Positions 17,179-25,972 of a stretch of DNA of 64,000 nt are shown here, piece after piece (positions within the stretch are counted from its first letter, which is position 1; each line of letters begins with the position of its first letter). The stretch is from contig JAKLKQ010000022.1 of the NCBI GenBank assembly GCA_023150555.1, positions 1 to 64,000 on the forward strand, given 5' to 3'. The DNA comes from Planctomycetota bacterium (GTDB lineage: Bacteria; Planctomycetota; SZUA-567; H5-PLA8). The position numbers and the translations under genes are program-made. The notes below the pieces were generated by a model. That model had not been told where the DNA came from. It ran no database searches and saw nothing but the letters and a program-made list of their open reading frames with translations.

Positions 17179-20100
17179 ATGTACCGCATCGTACTCTTCC
17201 TGGGTCTGGCCGCCGTGCTCACCCTGCTGCCTGCCAAGGCTGCGGACGAGGGCGGAAAGCCGCTGACCGACGCCGACGTCCGGCTCGCGCTGGGGCCCGC
17301 ATCCGCGCTGATCCGGGTTGTCAAGACGGCGCCAGCCATTGACGGGAGGCCCTACGACGAAGCGTGGAAGGATGCGCCGGCCGCACGGCTGCGCTATGCC
17401 GATCCGGACATCGTGGGACCGGCGAAGTTCGGCGGCGACGTGAGGGTTGTGGCCGATGCCGAGCACCTGTACGTCTGCTTCAATGGGCGCACCAAGGGCG
17501 ATCCGAAGGGCGAAAAGCGTGCGGCCGACGATCCGAAGATTCTGGAGGACAACTTCTTCGCCTTCTGCCTGCTCGATCCTGCCAGCAAGGCGCAGCCCCC
17601 GACGAAGGGCGTGCTGGTCGCGGTCAACCCCGAAGGCAGCCTCTACCATGCCGAGTGGAAGGACGGCGCGTGGTCGGCGGCCTGGAATCCGAGTTCGGTC
17701 GAAGCGCAGTCGAATGCGCAGTACGGCTGGTGGTCCGTGGAACTGAAGATCGGATTGAAGGACCTCGCCGTGGCGACCGAAGGCAAGCCCGTCTGGTTCG
17801 CGAATTTCCTGCGCCGCAACTCCACCGGCGCCGCGCCGAAGGCCGACGACCGCGACGACCGGAACTCCGTCTGTGCTTGGGCGCCGTCCTTTGACTGGCT
17901 GGCATTGAAACCCAACGCTGCGCTGGGCGCTCTGGTCGATCCGCAGGCCAAGGACTTTGCAAAGGTGACGGCGCCGTTCCGGCTGCGTGAACCGATCGTC
18001 ACGCCGCCGGACACGTTGGCCTTTGAGTTCTCGGAAGCCGAACTCGAGAATATCTACCCCGGCCGGAAGGTCCGGCTGGTGCCCACCGTCGAGAAGGCGC
18101 CGGTGGTCGACGGCGACGCCTCCGACGAAGCCTGGCTGCGCATGCCCCTCGAGACGCTGGGTTTCCTCGATGCCGAACTGGAAGGCCGGCCGGAAAAGAA
18201 CGCGACGCTGATCTCCGTGGTCAGCGACAAGGAGAACCTCTACGCGCTCTTCCAGTGCGAAGAGACGCAGGTTGAGAAGATCGTGGCCGACGACCGCGCG
18301 ATCTGGACCAACGACGTCGTCGACCTGCTGCTGGATGTGGGCCGCAGCTTTGACTACGGCGGCGGGAACTACTACGGCATGGAAGTTAATTCGAAGGCCA
18401 GAGCCTCGCTGTACAACGGCAACGGCTTCGAATGGAGGCCCAAGAGTTTCAAGACGGCAGCGAAGATCGGCAAGGGCCTCTGGACCGTCGAGATGAAGGT
18501 CAGCTTTGCCGACCTGGGCATCGAACCGAAGAATTTTCCGAAGGTCTTCGGCGCGAACTTCACGCGCAGCCGCGCCATCGACCGCAGCGACGCCGAGGGG
18601 GACCCGACGGTCGCCAACACCGACTTCGCGTGGGCCCCGAACCTGCTCGATACGCCGCACGTGCTCGACACATTCGGCGTGTTGTACCTCCAGGCCGGCA
18701 ATGCGCTGCCTGACGAGCTGCTCGAAAACTTGAAAGCCAAGGGCAAGGATTCCGCCGCGCTGGGCTTGAAGGTGTACGAATGGCCCAAACAGAAGGTCGA
18801 GAACGTTCCTGCGCTGCCGCCGCGCACCGCAAAGTTTAAGCAGGCGCCGAAGGTCGAGGTCAAGGACGGCAAGGCTACCGTCACGTTCGAGGTTGCCGAA
18901 CCCGTCGACGCGGCCGTCTCGATCGTGGACGAAAAGGGCGCCACCGTGCGGCATCTCGCTGCCGGGCAATTGGGCGATAAGGCTCCGCCGCCGCTGAAGG
19001 CCGCTTCGAACGCGCAGGCGATCGGCTGGGACTTCACCGACGACTATGGCAAGCCCGTGCCCGCCGGCGCCTACAAGGCGCGCGTCGGGTTGGGCGTGCA
19101 GGCGAACTTCGAGCGCGTGCTGATCGGCGATCCGCACCGCATGTCGAACGTGATGGGCCTGGCCGTCGACGCGACGGGCGTCGTGTACGTGCTGATGGAA
19201 GACGCGGGGCCCGCGCATTACCGCATTGCGAACATCATGGCCTACAGCCGCGAAGGAAAGTTCCAGCGCCACGTTCTGCCGTTCCCCGCCCGGCTGCCGA
19301 AGGAGAAGGTCTACGGCGCGAACGTGATTGCCAATCCCGAAGGCGGCTACCTGCCCATCGTCTACCAGGCCCTGCTGCACAGCTACATCCCTCAGTTCGG
19401 CAGCCTGCGCATGCAGCGCCCGGTCGTCACGAAGGACGGCCACCTTCTCGTCACGAACACCGTCGACGAGATCCGCATGCGCGTGCCCAAACGCATCTTC
19501 AAGCTCGGCACCGACGGCAGCGTCGAACGCGACTATCTGGGCCCGCTGCTGGGCGCCGAGGCTTTCCGTGGCAAGGCGGCGATGGCGCTTTCGCCCGACG
19601 AGCGCTGGCTCTACGTCACCGGCCTGGCCGGCAAGGCGATGTGGGTCGCCGATCCGCCGCACCACGCAGTGTACCGCTTCGACCTCAAAGGCGAAAACCC
19701 GCCGTTGGCCGACGGCTACGCGCCGGTGTGGCTGGGCGAACGTTTCGTGCCCGGCGCGGACGAAGCGCATTTCAGCGATCCCAACGGCATCGCCGTGGAC
19801 GCGAAGGGTAACATCTACGTCGCGGATACGGGCAACGACCGCATAGCGGTCTTCACGCCCGAAGGAAAGTTCGTCCGCGCGCTGAAGGTGAAGGCGCCCG
19901 ACCAGGTGGAGGTGCATCCGAAGACCGGCGCGTTGTACGTGTTCTCGCTGGGCGGCCGCGAACACCGCATTGTGAAGCTGGACGCCGACGGCAAGGAACA
20001 GGCGTCGCTGGCCTTCCCGAAGGACAAGCGCGCGACGACGATCCTGGCGCTGGATCCCACCGCCGAGCCGCCGGTGCTCTGGTTCATCGCCGAACGACGC

Positions 20101-21267
20101 GCTGTGCATAAGGTCATCGATCAGGGCGGCAAGCTGGTCGACCAAGGCGACGTGATCCACGCGCAGGGCGATACGGCCAACGACCTGAACCGCCGCAACA
20201 ACCTTCAGAACTTCGAACTCGTCCAGGACGGCAAGCAGATCTACATCTACGGCCTTCGCTACGACGCCGAGACCGGTAAGTTCCTGCCCGGCGACAAGAC
20301 CGAGCCGCTGGTGCGCGGTAACGACGGCCGGCTGTACCACTTCGTGCCGAAGTGGGAGATCCGCCGATTCACCGCCGACGGCAAGCCTGATCCATTCCCC
20401 AAGGGCGTAAAGGGCAGCGAGCCGGGCCTGGAGGGCGTGCTGCCGGCGAAGGCCTGCTACTACTTCACGGTCGACAAGCAGGGCAACGTCTACACGATGT
20501 CCGACCAGCTCGATAAGACCTTCGGCACCGCCGTGCACAAGTATCGCAACGACGGCTCTCTGGAGCGCACCGACTTCATCCAGCTTCCGCTCCCCGCGAA
20601 GAGTTCCGGGCCCGTCGCGACGCTTGACTGCGGCCCCGACGGCAACTTCTATCTCGCCTGCAACATCAAGGAGCCGGGCAACACCGTGCCGAAACTCTTC
20701 GAAGGGCGCCTGCCCGCGTACCACGGCGACGCCTTCGCCGAGGGCGCGGTCTATCCGACGCCGCGCATGTTCTACGAGCACTTCTACGGCACGATCGCAA
20801 AGTTCGGGCCCGACGGCGGCAAGATCGTTTTCGACGACGACGGGCAGTGGCTGGTCGGCAGCAACTACGGCGGCATCCGCCGCGCGAAGATCGACGGCAT
20901 CCAGTGGGCGCACCTGGGGCTCTCGCCGCTGGTCTACCGCAACCGTGACCACGCGCGCTGCACGTGCGAGCACGCCAGCTTCGGCATGGACGGCTACGGG
21001 CGCATGTTCCTGCCCGATGCCTTCCGCTGCCACGTCGAGGTCATCGATACGAACGCCAACGTGCTTACGCGCTTCGGGCGCTACGGCAACCAGGACGCGC
21101 GCGGGCCCGGCAGCCCCGAGGGCGAGCCCGAGATCGGCTTCGCTTGCCCGGTGCGCGTGCGCGTGCACGAGAATGCCTGCTACGTGGCCGATCGCATCGA
21201 CCACCGCATCCTAAAGCTGAAACTCAGCTACCTCGCGCAGGAAGAAGCGGCCTTCGCGAAGCCATAG
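17179..21267 (+). CDS. Large secreted protein with two CBM9-like domains and NHL-type repeats
   Basis: This is a 1,362-aa exported protein. The signal peptide is 'MYRIVLFLGLAAVLTLLPAKA'. Two CBM9-like domains follow: about 45-260 ('APAIDGRPYDEAWKDAPAARL') and about 300-520 ('APVVDGDASDEAWLRMPLETL'). A FlgD-Ig-like strand region comes next (about 568-650, 'GWDFTDDYGKPVPAGAYKARVG'). From about 650 to the end there is a beta-propeller with NHL-type blades ('FSDPNGIAVDAKGNIYVADTGNDRIAVFTPEGKFV'). Such proteins are common in planctomycetes and related phyla and are thought to bind polysaccharide outside the cytoplasm; no catalytic residues are evident. The ATG at 17179 has GAGGAG upstream. Confidence 0.85.
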   Translation: MYRIVLFLGLAAVLTLLPAKAADEGGKPLTDADVRLALGPASALIRVVKTAPAIDGRPYDEAWKDAPAARLRYADPDIVGPAKFGGDVRVVADAEHLYVCFNGRTKGDPKGEKRAADDPKILEDNFFAFCLLDPASKAQPPTKGVLVAVNPEGSLYHAEWKDGAWSAAWNPSSVEAQSNAQYGWWSVELKIGLKDLAVATEGKPVWFANFLRRNSTGAAPKADDRDDRNSVCAWAPSFDWLALKPNAALGALVDPQAKDFAKVTAPFRLREPIVTPPDTLAFEFSEAELENIYPGRKVRLVPTVEKAPVVDGDASDEAWLRMPLETLGFLDAELEGRPEKNATLISVVSDKENLYALFQCEETQVEKIVADDRAIWTNDVVDLLLDVGRSFDYGGGNYYGMEVNSKARASLYNGNGFEWRPKSFKTAAKIGKGLWTVEMKVSFADLGIEPKNFPKVFGANFTRSRAIDRSDAEGDPTVANTDFAWAPNLLDTPHVLDTFGVLYLQAGNALPDELLENLKAKGKDSAALGLKVYEWPKQKVENVPALPPRTAKFKQAPKVEVKDGKATVTFEVAEPVDAAVSIVDEKGATVRHLAAGQLGDKAPPPLKAASNAQAIGWDFTDDYGKPVPAGAYKARVGLGVQANFERVLIGDPHRMSNVMGLAVDATGVVYVLMEDAGPAHYRIANIMAYSREGKFQRHVLPFPARLPKEKVYGANVIANPEGGYLPIVYQALLHSYIPQFGSLRMQRPVVTKDGHLLVTNTVDEIRMRVPKRIFKLGTDGSVERDYLGPLLGAEAFRGKAAMALSPDERWLYVTGLAGKAMWVADPPHHAVYRFDLKGENPPLADGYAPVWLGERFVPGADEAHFSDPNGIAVDAKGNIYVADTGNDRIAVFTPEGKFVRALKVKAPDQVEVHPKTGALYVFSLGGREHRIVKLDADGKEQASLAFPKDKRATTILALDPTAEPPVLWFIAERRAVHKVIDQGGKLVDQGDVIHAQGDTANDLNRRNNLQNFELVQDGKQIYIYGLRYDAETGKFLPGDKTEPLVRGNDGRLYHFVPKWEIRRFTADGKPDPFPKGVKGSEPGLEGVLPAKACYYFTVDKQGNVYTMSDQLDKTFGTAVHKYRNDGSLERTDFIQLPLPAKSSGPVATLDCGPDGNFYLACNIKEPGNTVPKLFEGRLPAYHGDAFAEGAVYPTPRMFYEHFYGTIAKFGPDGGKIVFDDDGQWLVGSNYGGIRRAKIDGIQWAHLGLSPLVYRNRDHARCTCEHASFGMDGYGRMFLPDAFRCHVEVIDTNANVLTRFGRYGNQDARGPGSPEGEPEIGFACPVRVRVHENACYVADRIDHRILKLKLSYLAQEEAAFAKP

Positions 21268-21458
21268 AAGGCCCCCTTATTCAATCCTAACCGGTCCAAA
21301 GGCGCGCCGCGGCCGCGCGCCACCGGCTACCATTGCAGAATTGGACAAGAACTTTGCATGCGGCGCTAAGGTGCCTCGCCGCTAAGCGCGGTATTAAGGG
21401 ACATGCGGCCGCGTCGGATGGGGCGGCCGGTGACCGGCCTATACAAGGAGGCACTCAA

Positions 21459-22376
21459 GTGAAACTCAGCCAGGCGCAAGTCGATCAATTCCATCGCGAC
21501 GGGTTTCTGGTCGTCGAAAATATCCTCTCGGACGCCGAGCTGAAACCGGTGATCGACGAGTTGTCGGAATGGATCGACGCGCGCGCGAAGCAACTCCATG
21601 CCGAAGGCAAGATCAGTGACTTACACGCGGACGCGCCCTTCGAGCGCCGCTATGCGTTGCTGCAGGCGCAGTGCCAAGAGTTCGACAGCGGCATCGACAT
21701 CATGCATATGCGCGGCAAGCGCGTTTTCGAATTTCTGCGCCATCCGAAGCTGATGGAGACGCTCTCCGGCCTGATTGGCGGCGAGATCATCTGCAACCCG
21801 ATCCAGCACCTGCGCCCAAAGGTTCCCACGAAGCAGACGAACGGAAAGAACAAGGAAGTGATTCCGTGGCACCAGGACCATTCGGTGACGTGGGAGGAGG
21901 CCGACGCCAGTGACATCGTCACCTGCTGGGTCGCGCTGGTCGACGCCACGCCCGAGAACGGTTGCATGCTGGTGATGCCCGGCGTTCACAAACAGGGTGA
22001 ACTGAAGCACATCGAAGGTGCGACCATCGATCCCGCCGCGATGCCGAAGGTCGAACCCGTGCGTGCGGCGGTGCGCAGGGGCGGCGCCGTGCTGATGAGC
22101 AAGTACACGCCGCACTGTTCGACGGACAATGTCTCCGGCGGCGTGCGCTGGAGCGTCGATCTGCGCTACCAGAAAACCGGCACGCCCACCGGGCGGCCAT
22201 TCTATCCGTCGTTCGTCGTGCACAGCGACAGCAATCCGAAAAGCGTCCTGACCGATCACGCCACGTGGGCCAACAACTGGATTGCGGCGTTGGAGAACGC
22301 CAAGGGCGTGCAGTGGCACCGCACCACGCCCAAGGAGAAGCGTATTCCGGCGGGCAAGAAGCTGGTCGCGTACTGA
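21459..22376 (+). CDS. Phytanoyl-CoA dioxygenase (PhyH) family protein
   Basis: This 305-aa Fe(II)/2-oxoglutarate-dependent oxygenase-like protein opens with the family text 'QVDQFHRDGFLVVENILSDAEL'. It carries the iron-binding HxD in 'WHQDHSVTWEEAD', a distal His in 'YTPHCSTDN', and the 2-oxoglutarate Arg in 'GGVRWSVDLRYQ'. The start is GTG at 21459, with AAGGAG 8 nt upstream. It stands alone between the CBM9/NHL gene and a lipocalin-like gene. The substrate is unknown. Confidence 0.88.
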   Translation: MKLSQAQVDQFHRDGFLVVENILSDAELKPVIDELSEWIDARAKQLHAEGKISDLHADAPFERRYALLQAQCQEFDSGIDIMHMRGKRVFEFLRHPKLMETLSGLIGGEIICNPIQHLRPKVPTKQTNGKNKEVIPWHQDHSVTWEEADASDIVTCWVALVDATPENGCMLVMPGVHKQGELKHIEGATIDPAAMPKVEPVRAAVRRGGAVLMSKYTPHCSTDNVSGGVRWSVDLRYQKTGTPTGRPFYPSFVVHSDSNPKSVLTDHATWANNWIAALENAKGVQWHRTTPKEKRIPAGKKLVAY

Positions 22377-22526
22377 CGACCTAGGTCGCTGATAGACAGG
22401 TGCGAGGGGAGGCGTCACCACTCGCGACACCTCCATATTTATTGGTGGCCGATCTCGAAACTTGGCACCGGCGCCCAAAGAAACTATTCTGGCGGCTCAA
22501 CTTATTGGCCGCTGGAGGGAACGCGC

Positions 22527-22973
22527 GTGGCGCAATCGGACGAAGAACGCATCGTCGGCACTTGGGAACTGCTGCGCTTCGAGCACCGCAAGCCCGACGG
22601 TAGCGTCCAATACCCGCAAGGGAAGGGTGCGGTTGGGCGTCTGGTTTACGAGGCTTCGGGGCGTATGATCGGCCAGATCATGGGCGACGCAAAGCTGGCC
22701 TTCTCGCACGAGACCCCCGCCAAGTGCAAGCCGGAGGAGAAGCGCGCGGCCTACGAAAATTTCATCGCGTACTTCGGGACCTGGCGCATCGATCCGGCGC
22801 GCGGATGCCTGGTCCACCGCGTTCAGGGCGCGTATTTTCCGCCGTGGGTGGGCGGCGAGCAGATCCGCCTGTATAGCTTCAACGCCGACGGTACGCTGAC
22901 GCTTCGCATTCCGCCGAAGGCCCATGACGACGGCTCGCAGTTCACCGTGATCTGGAGGCGCGCAGGTGGCTAA
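22527..22973 (+). CDS. Lipocalin-like domain protein
   Basis: This 148-aa cytoplasmic protein has the lipocalin-like pattern of PF13924: 'IVGTWELLRFEHRKPDGSVQYPQGKGAVGRLVYEASGRM' at the N-terminus, then 'YFGTWRIDPARGCLVHRVQGAYFPPWVGGEQIRLYSFNADGTLTLR'. The start is GTG with GGAGGGA upstream. No partner gene is evident. A small-ligand-binding role is likely from the fold. Confidence 0.8.
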   Translation: MAQSDEERIVGTWELLRFEHRKPDGSVQYPQGKGAVGRLVYEASGRMIGQIMGDAKLAFSHETPAKCKPEEKRAAYENFIAYFGTWRIDPARGCLVHRVQGAYFPPWVGGEQIRLYSFNADGTLTLRIPPKAHDDGSQFTVIWRRAGG

Positions 22974-22977
22974 TCGC

Positions 22978-23019
22978 AATTATTGAAAATTGCTCGTCGA
23001 CGAGCAATTTTCAATAATT
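22978..23019. repeat. Perfect 42-bp palindrome
   Basis: Every base from 22978 to 22998 pairs with its mirror to 23019, centred on GTCGAC. It lies 5 bases after the stop of the lipocalin-like gene. An inverted TGCACCTTG motif (23044-23052), flanked by AGGCACG / CGTGCCT, follows. A related GTCGAC-centred palindrome is at 50135-50154. A terminator role is possible, but there is no U-tract. Confidence 0.75.
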
Positions 23020-23122
23020 CGTACGCAAAATGCAACAGGCACGCAAGGTGCAGCACAACGTGCCTCAACTCAAAGCTTAAATTAAGCCCCTTTTGCCGAC
23101 TCGCCTTCCGATTTAGCTTGAC

Positions 23123-23134
23123 TTGTATAGACAA
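23123..23134 (+). promoter_or_regulatory. Putative HutC/GntR operator
   Basis: TTGTATAGACAA contains GT-A-TA-G-AC, the HutC-subfamily operator pattern (GT-N-TA-N-AC), within an inverted TTGT/ACAA frame. It lies 17 bases before the ATG of the HutC-type regulator gene, so autoregulation of the regulator and of the whole sugar operon is likely. Confidence 0.6.
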
Positions 23135-23151
23135 CCTGACAAGCTGCAGCC

Positions 23152-23934
23152 ATGGTACTCGATTCCAGTAGCCCCGTACCCCTGTACGCGCAACTCGCCG
23201 AAGCCCTGCGCGCCCGCATCGCCCGCGAACGCTGGGCGCCGGGCCGCAAACTGCCCAGCGAGCACGAACTCTGCGCCGAATTCGGCGTCACGCGACCCAC
23301 CGTGCGCCAAGCGCTAGATATGCTGGTGCGCGAGGGGCGCATCGCCAAGCGCCGCGGCCTAGGTACGTTCGTCGCCGAGCCACGTCCGCCTGTGGGGCTC
23401 TTCGCACTGACCGGAACCACCGAAGCCTTTCGCAAGCAGCGCATGAAGCTGGCCACGCGCGTGCTTTCGGTGGAGACGGTCCCTGAGTGCCCGCTGGCCG
23501 GCGACGTGGAGGCTGCCGGCACGATGGTACGGCTTGAGCGCTTGCGCCTGGTCAACCGCCGCCCGCAACTCTTCGAGCGCACCTGGATCGCTGCGGATCT
23601 GGTGCCCGGGCTTGAGCGCTTCGACTTCACCGACCGCTCGCTCTACGCGACGTTGCGCGAGCACTACGGGCTGCGCGTGGCGGGCGGCCGGCAGCGTTTC
23701 GGCGCGGTCACCGCGGAAAACTCGATCGCGAAGCTTCTGCGTATCGAGCCGCGGTCGCCGCTGCTGCGCCTGGCCCGCTGCATGGACCTGACAGGGCATC
23801 CGGCCGCACTGTATGTGGAACTCTTCGTGGCCGAAGGGCCATTCGCGCTCGAGGAATGCATCGCGGGCACGGAACGCGGCGAGCGCGAGGAGTTTGCGCC
23901 GGTGCCCGCGCCGGCATGGGGGGCCGTATCGTGA
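23152..23934 (+). CDS. GntR-family transcriptional regulator, HutC type
   Basis: This 260-aa DNA-binding protein has an N-terminal winged helix (residues about 5-75: 'PLYAQLAEALRARIARERWAPGRKLPSEHELCAEFGVTRPTVRQALDMLVREG') and a C-terminal UTRA ligand domain (about 90-240). UTRA domains bind small sugars or related metabolites. Its stop overlaps the start of the aldolase gene (GTGA). It leads a four-gene sugar operon and probably controls it through the operator at 23123-23134. Confidence 0.93.
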   Translation: MVLDSSSPVPLYAQLAEALRARIARERWAPGRKLPSEHELCAEFGVTRPTVRQALDMLVREGRIAKRRGLGTFVAEPRPPVGLFALTGTTEAFRKQRMKLATRVLSVETVPECPLAGDVEAAGTMVRLERLRLVNRRPQLFERTWIAADLVPGLERFDFTDRSLYATLREHYGLRVAGGRQRFGAVTAENSIAKLLRIEPRSPLLRLARCMDLTGHPAALYVELFVAEGPFALEECIAGTERGEREEFAPVPAPAWGAVS

Positions 23935-24788
23935 ACGCGGAGACGCCAAGCTTGAACGCCAAGGTGCGCCTGAACCGCCTGCTGCGCGACGGGCGCTGTT
24001 TCGACGTAGCGCTGGACCATGGGTTTTTCAACGAGCCGGCGTTTCTGGCCGGCATCGAGGACCTGGATGCGGCGGTGCGCCGCATCGCGGAAGCCGGACC
24101 CGACGCGATGCAGCTATCCATCGGACAGGCGGCGCTGTTGCAACGCATTCCGGCACGCACGAAGCCGGCGCTTGTGCTGCGCACCGACGTGGCGAACTGC
24201 TACGGTCTCGAGTATCCGCGTCATCTCTTTAGCCGTTTGATCGACGAAGCCGTCGAACAGGCTGTGCGCCTGGACGCGGCCTGCCTCTGCGTGAACCTGC
24301 TTTTACTGCCCGACCGGGAAGAGCTGCACGAACAGTGCATTGCGAACATCTGCAAGCTGAAGCCGGCGAGCGAACGCTACGGCATGCCGCTAATGGTCGA
24401 GCCCCTCGTGATGAAGAAGCACGCCGACGGCAAGGGCTACACCGTCGACGGCGACCTGAACCGGATCCTCGCGCTGGTGCGCCAGGGCAAGGAACTGGGC
24501 GCGGACCTGATCAAGTGCGATCCCTGCGACGAAGTGGCGGAGTTCCACCGCATCGTCGAAGCTGCCGGCTGCCCGGTCCTGCCGCGAGGCGGCGGGCTTG
24601 CGCCGGACAAAGAGATCTTCGAACGCACCGCGGCCCTGATGAAACAGGGCGCGCGCGGAATCGTCTACGGGCGCAACGTGATCCAGCACGCCAACCCGCG
24701 CGGAATGACGCGCGCTTTCCTGGCGATCGTCCACGAAGGCGCCGATGCGCCGGCTGCGCTGCGCATCCTGGAATCCACGGAGCGGTAG
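23931..24788 (+). CDS. Class I aldolase of the DeoC/LacD/FbaB superfamily
   Basis: This 285-aa TIM-barrel aldolase begins near 'CFDVALDHGFFNEPAFLAGIEDL', which matches the DHG motif of class I fructose-bisphosphate and LsrF aldolases. The Schiff-base lysine is likely Lys195 in 'ADLIKCDPCDEV'. The phosphate-binding 'VLPRGGG' and 'GARGIVYGRNV' loops follow at the C-terminus. The GTG start overlaps the regulator's stop. It sits before a sugar dehydrogenase and a xylose-isomerase-like gene, so it probably cleaves the final sugar phosphate of that pathway. Confidence 0.85.
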   Translation: MNAETPSLNAKVRLNRLLRDGRCFDVALDHGFFNEPAFLAGIEDLDAAVRRIAEAGPDAMQLSIGQAALLQRIPARTKPALVLRTDVANCYGLEYPRHLFSRLIDEAVEQAVRLDAACLCVNLLLLPDREELHEQCIANICKLKPASERYGMPLMVEPLVMKKHADGKGYTVDGDLNRILALVRQGKELGADLIKCDPCDEVAEFHRIVEAAGCPVLPRGGGLAPDKEIFERTAALMKQGARGIVYGRNVIQHANPRGMTRAFLAIVHEGADAPAALRILESTER

Positions 24789-24790
24789 CG

Positions 24791-25939
24791 ATGCGCACGA
24801 TCAAGTTCGGCATTGTCGGCTGCGGGCTAATGGGACGCGAGTTCGCCAGCGCGGCGGCGCGCTGGTGCCACCTCACTGACGTCGATGTGCGTCCGGAGCT
24901 GGTGGCCGTCTGCGATGCCAACGCAGACCTCTTCGGCTGGTACCGCTCGAACTTCCCATCGATTACACGATTCGCGACGGACTACCGTGATCTGATGAAG
25001 GATGGGTCCATCGAAGCGTTGTACGTTGCCGTGCCGCACCACCTGCACGCGGAGATCTACGTCGCGGCAATCGAGGCCGACAAGCACCTATTGGGCGAGA
25101 AGCCCTTCGGCATCGACCGCGAAGCCAACGCGACGATCCGCGCGGCGCTGGTGAAGCATCCGAAGGCCTTTGTGCGGTGTTCATCGGAGTTCCCCTTCTT
25201 TCCGGCACCGCAACGCATCTTCCAGGCGGCGCAAAGCGGAGCCTTCGGGCGGATCCTCGAAGTCTCCGCGGGGCTGCACCACTGTTCGGATATGGACCCC
25301 GACAAACCCCTGAACTGGAAGCGCCAGGTCGCTTTCAATGGTGCGTACGGCTGTATGGGCGATTTGGGCATGCACGCGCTGCACGTTCCGTTGCGGCTGG
25401 GATGGAAGCCGCGGGACGTCCGCGCGGTGCTGAGCAAGATCGTTGCCGACCGGCCGGTTGCGAAGGGCTCACGCGAACGCAGGCCCTGCGAGACGTGGGA
25501 CAACGCGACGCTGCTGTGCACCGCCGCAGATCTGCGCACGGGCGATGCCTTCCCGATGACGCTCAGCACCAAGCGAATCTCGCCCGGCGACACCAACACC
25601 TGGTTTCTGCAGGTGCTGGGTACGAGGACGAGCATGGCCTTCAGCAGTCGCTATCCCAAGACGCTGCGCTCGCTGGAATACACGCCGGGCGGCGCGCAGG
25701 CATGGCGCGAAGAGGACCTGGGCTGCGTCTCGGCCGCGCCGGCGATCACCGGACCGATCTTCGAGTTCGGGTTCTCCGACGCGATCCTGCAGATGTGGGC
25801 GGCCTTCTGCACGGAGCTGGCGCACGGCAAGGCGCCGTTCGGCTGCGTGACGCCGGAGGAGACGGCCGCGCAGCACGCGATCTTCACGGCGGCGCTGGAA
25901 TCGCACGCACGAAACGGCGTCGCAGCGGTGGCGTACTGA
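24791..25939 (+). CDS. Gfo/Idh/MocA-family oxidoreductase
   Basis: This 382-aa dehydrogenase has 'FGIVGCGLMGREFASAAARW' at the N-terminus and 'LGEKPFGIDREAN' with the catalytic lysine. It starts 2 nt after the aldolase stop (ATG at 24791), so the two are cotranscribed. The C-terminal domain has 'YGCMGDLGMHALHVPLRLGWKPRDV'. It most likely oxidises the sugar or sugar derivative processed by this operon. The exact substrate is not readable. Confidence 0.88.
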   Translation: MRTIKFGIVGCGLMGREFASAAARWCHLTDVDVRPELVAVCDANADLFGWYRSNFPSITRFATDYRDLMKDGSIEALYVAVPHHLHAEIYVAAIEADKHLLGEKPFGIDREANATIRAALVKHPKAFVRCSSEFPFFPAPQRIFQAAQSGAFGRILEVSAGLHHCSDMDPDKPLNWKRQVAFNGAYGCMGDLGMHALHVPLRLGWKPRDVRAVLSKIVADRPVAKGSRERRPCETWDNATLLCTAADLRTGDAFPMTLSTKRISPGDTNTWFLQVLGTRTSMAFSSRYPKTLRSLEYTPGGAQAWREEDLGCVSAAPAITGPIFEFGFSDAILQMWAAFCTELAHGKAPFGCVTPEETAAQHAIFTAALESHARNGVAAVAY

Positions 25940-25972
25940 TTCGAAGCCCGGACACGGGGGAGGAGCACGATC

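Noticed and set aside
17146..21204. A 1,352-codon open frame on the minus strand opposite the CBM9/NHL gene
   Set aside because: It is an antisense reading of high-GC codons. It has no domain, no ribosome site and a repetitive Val/Arg/His/Asp make-up, whereas the plus strand carries clear domains.
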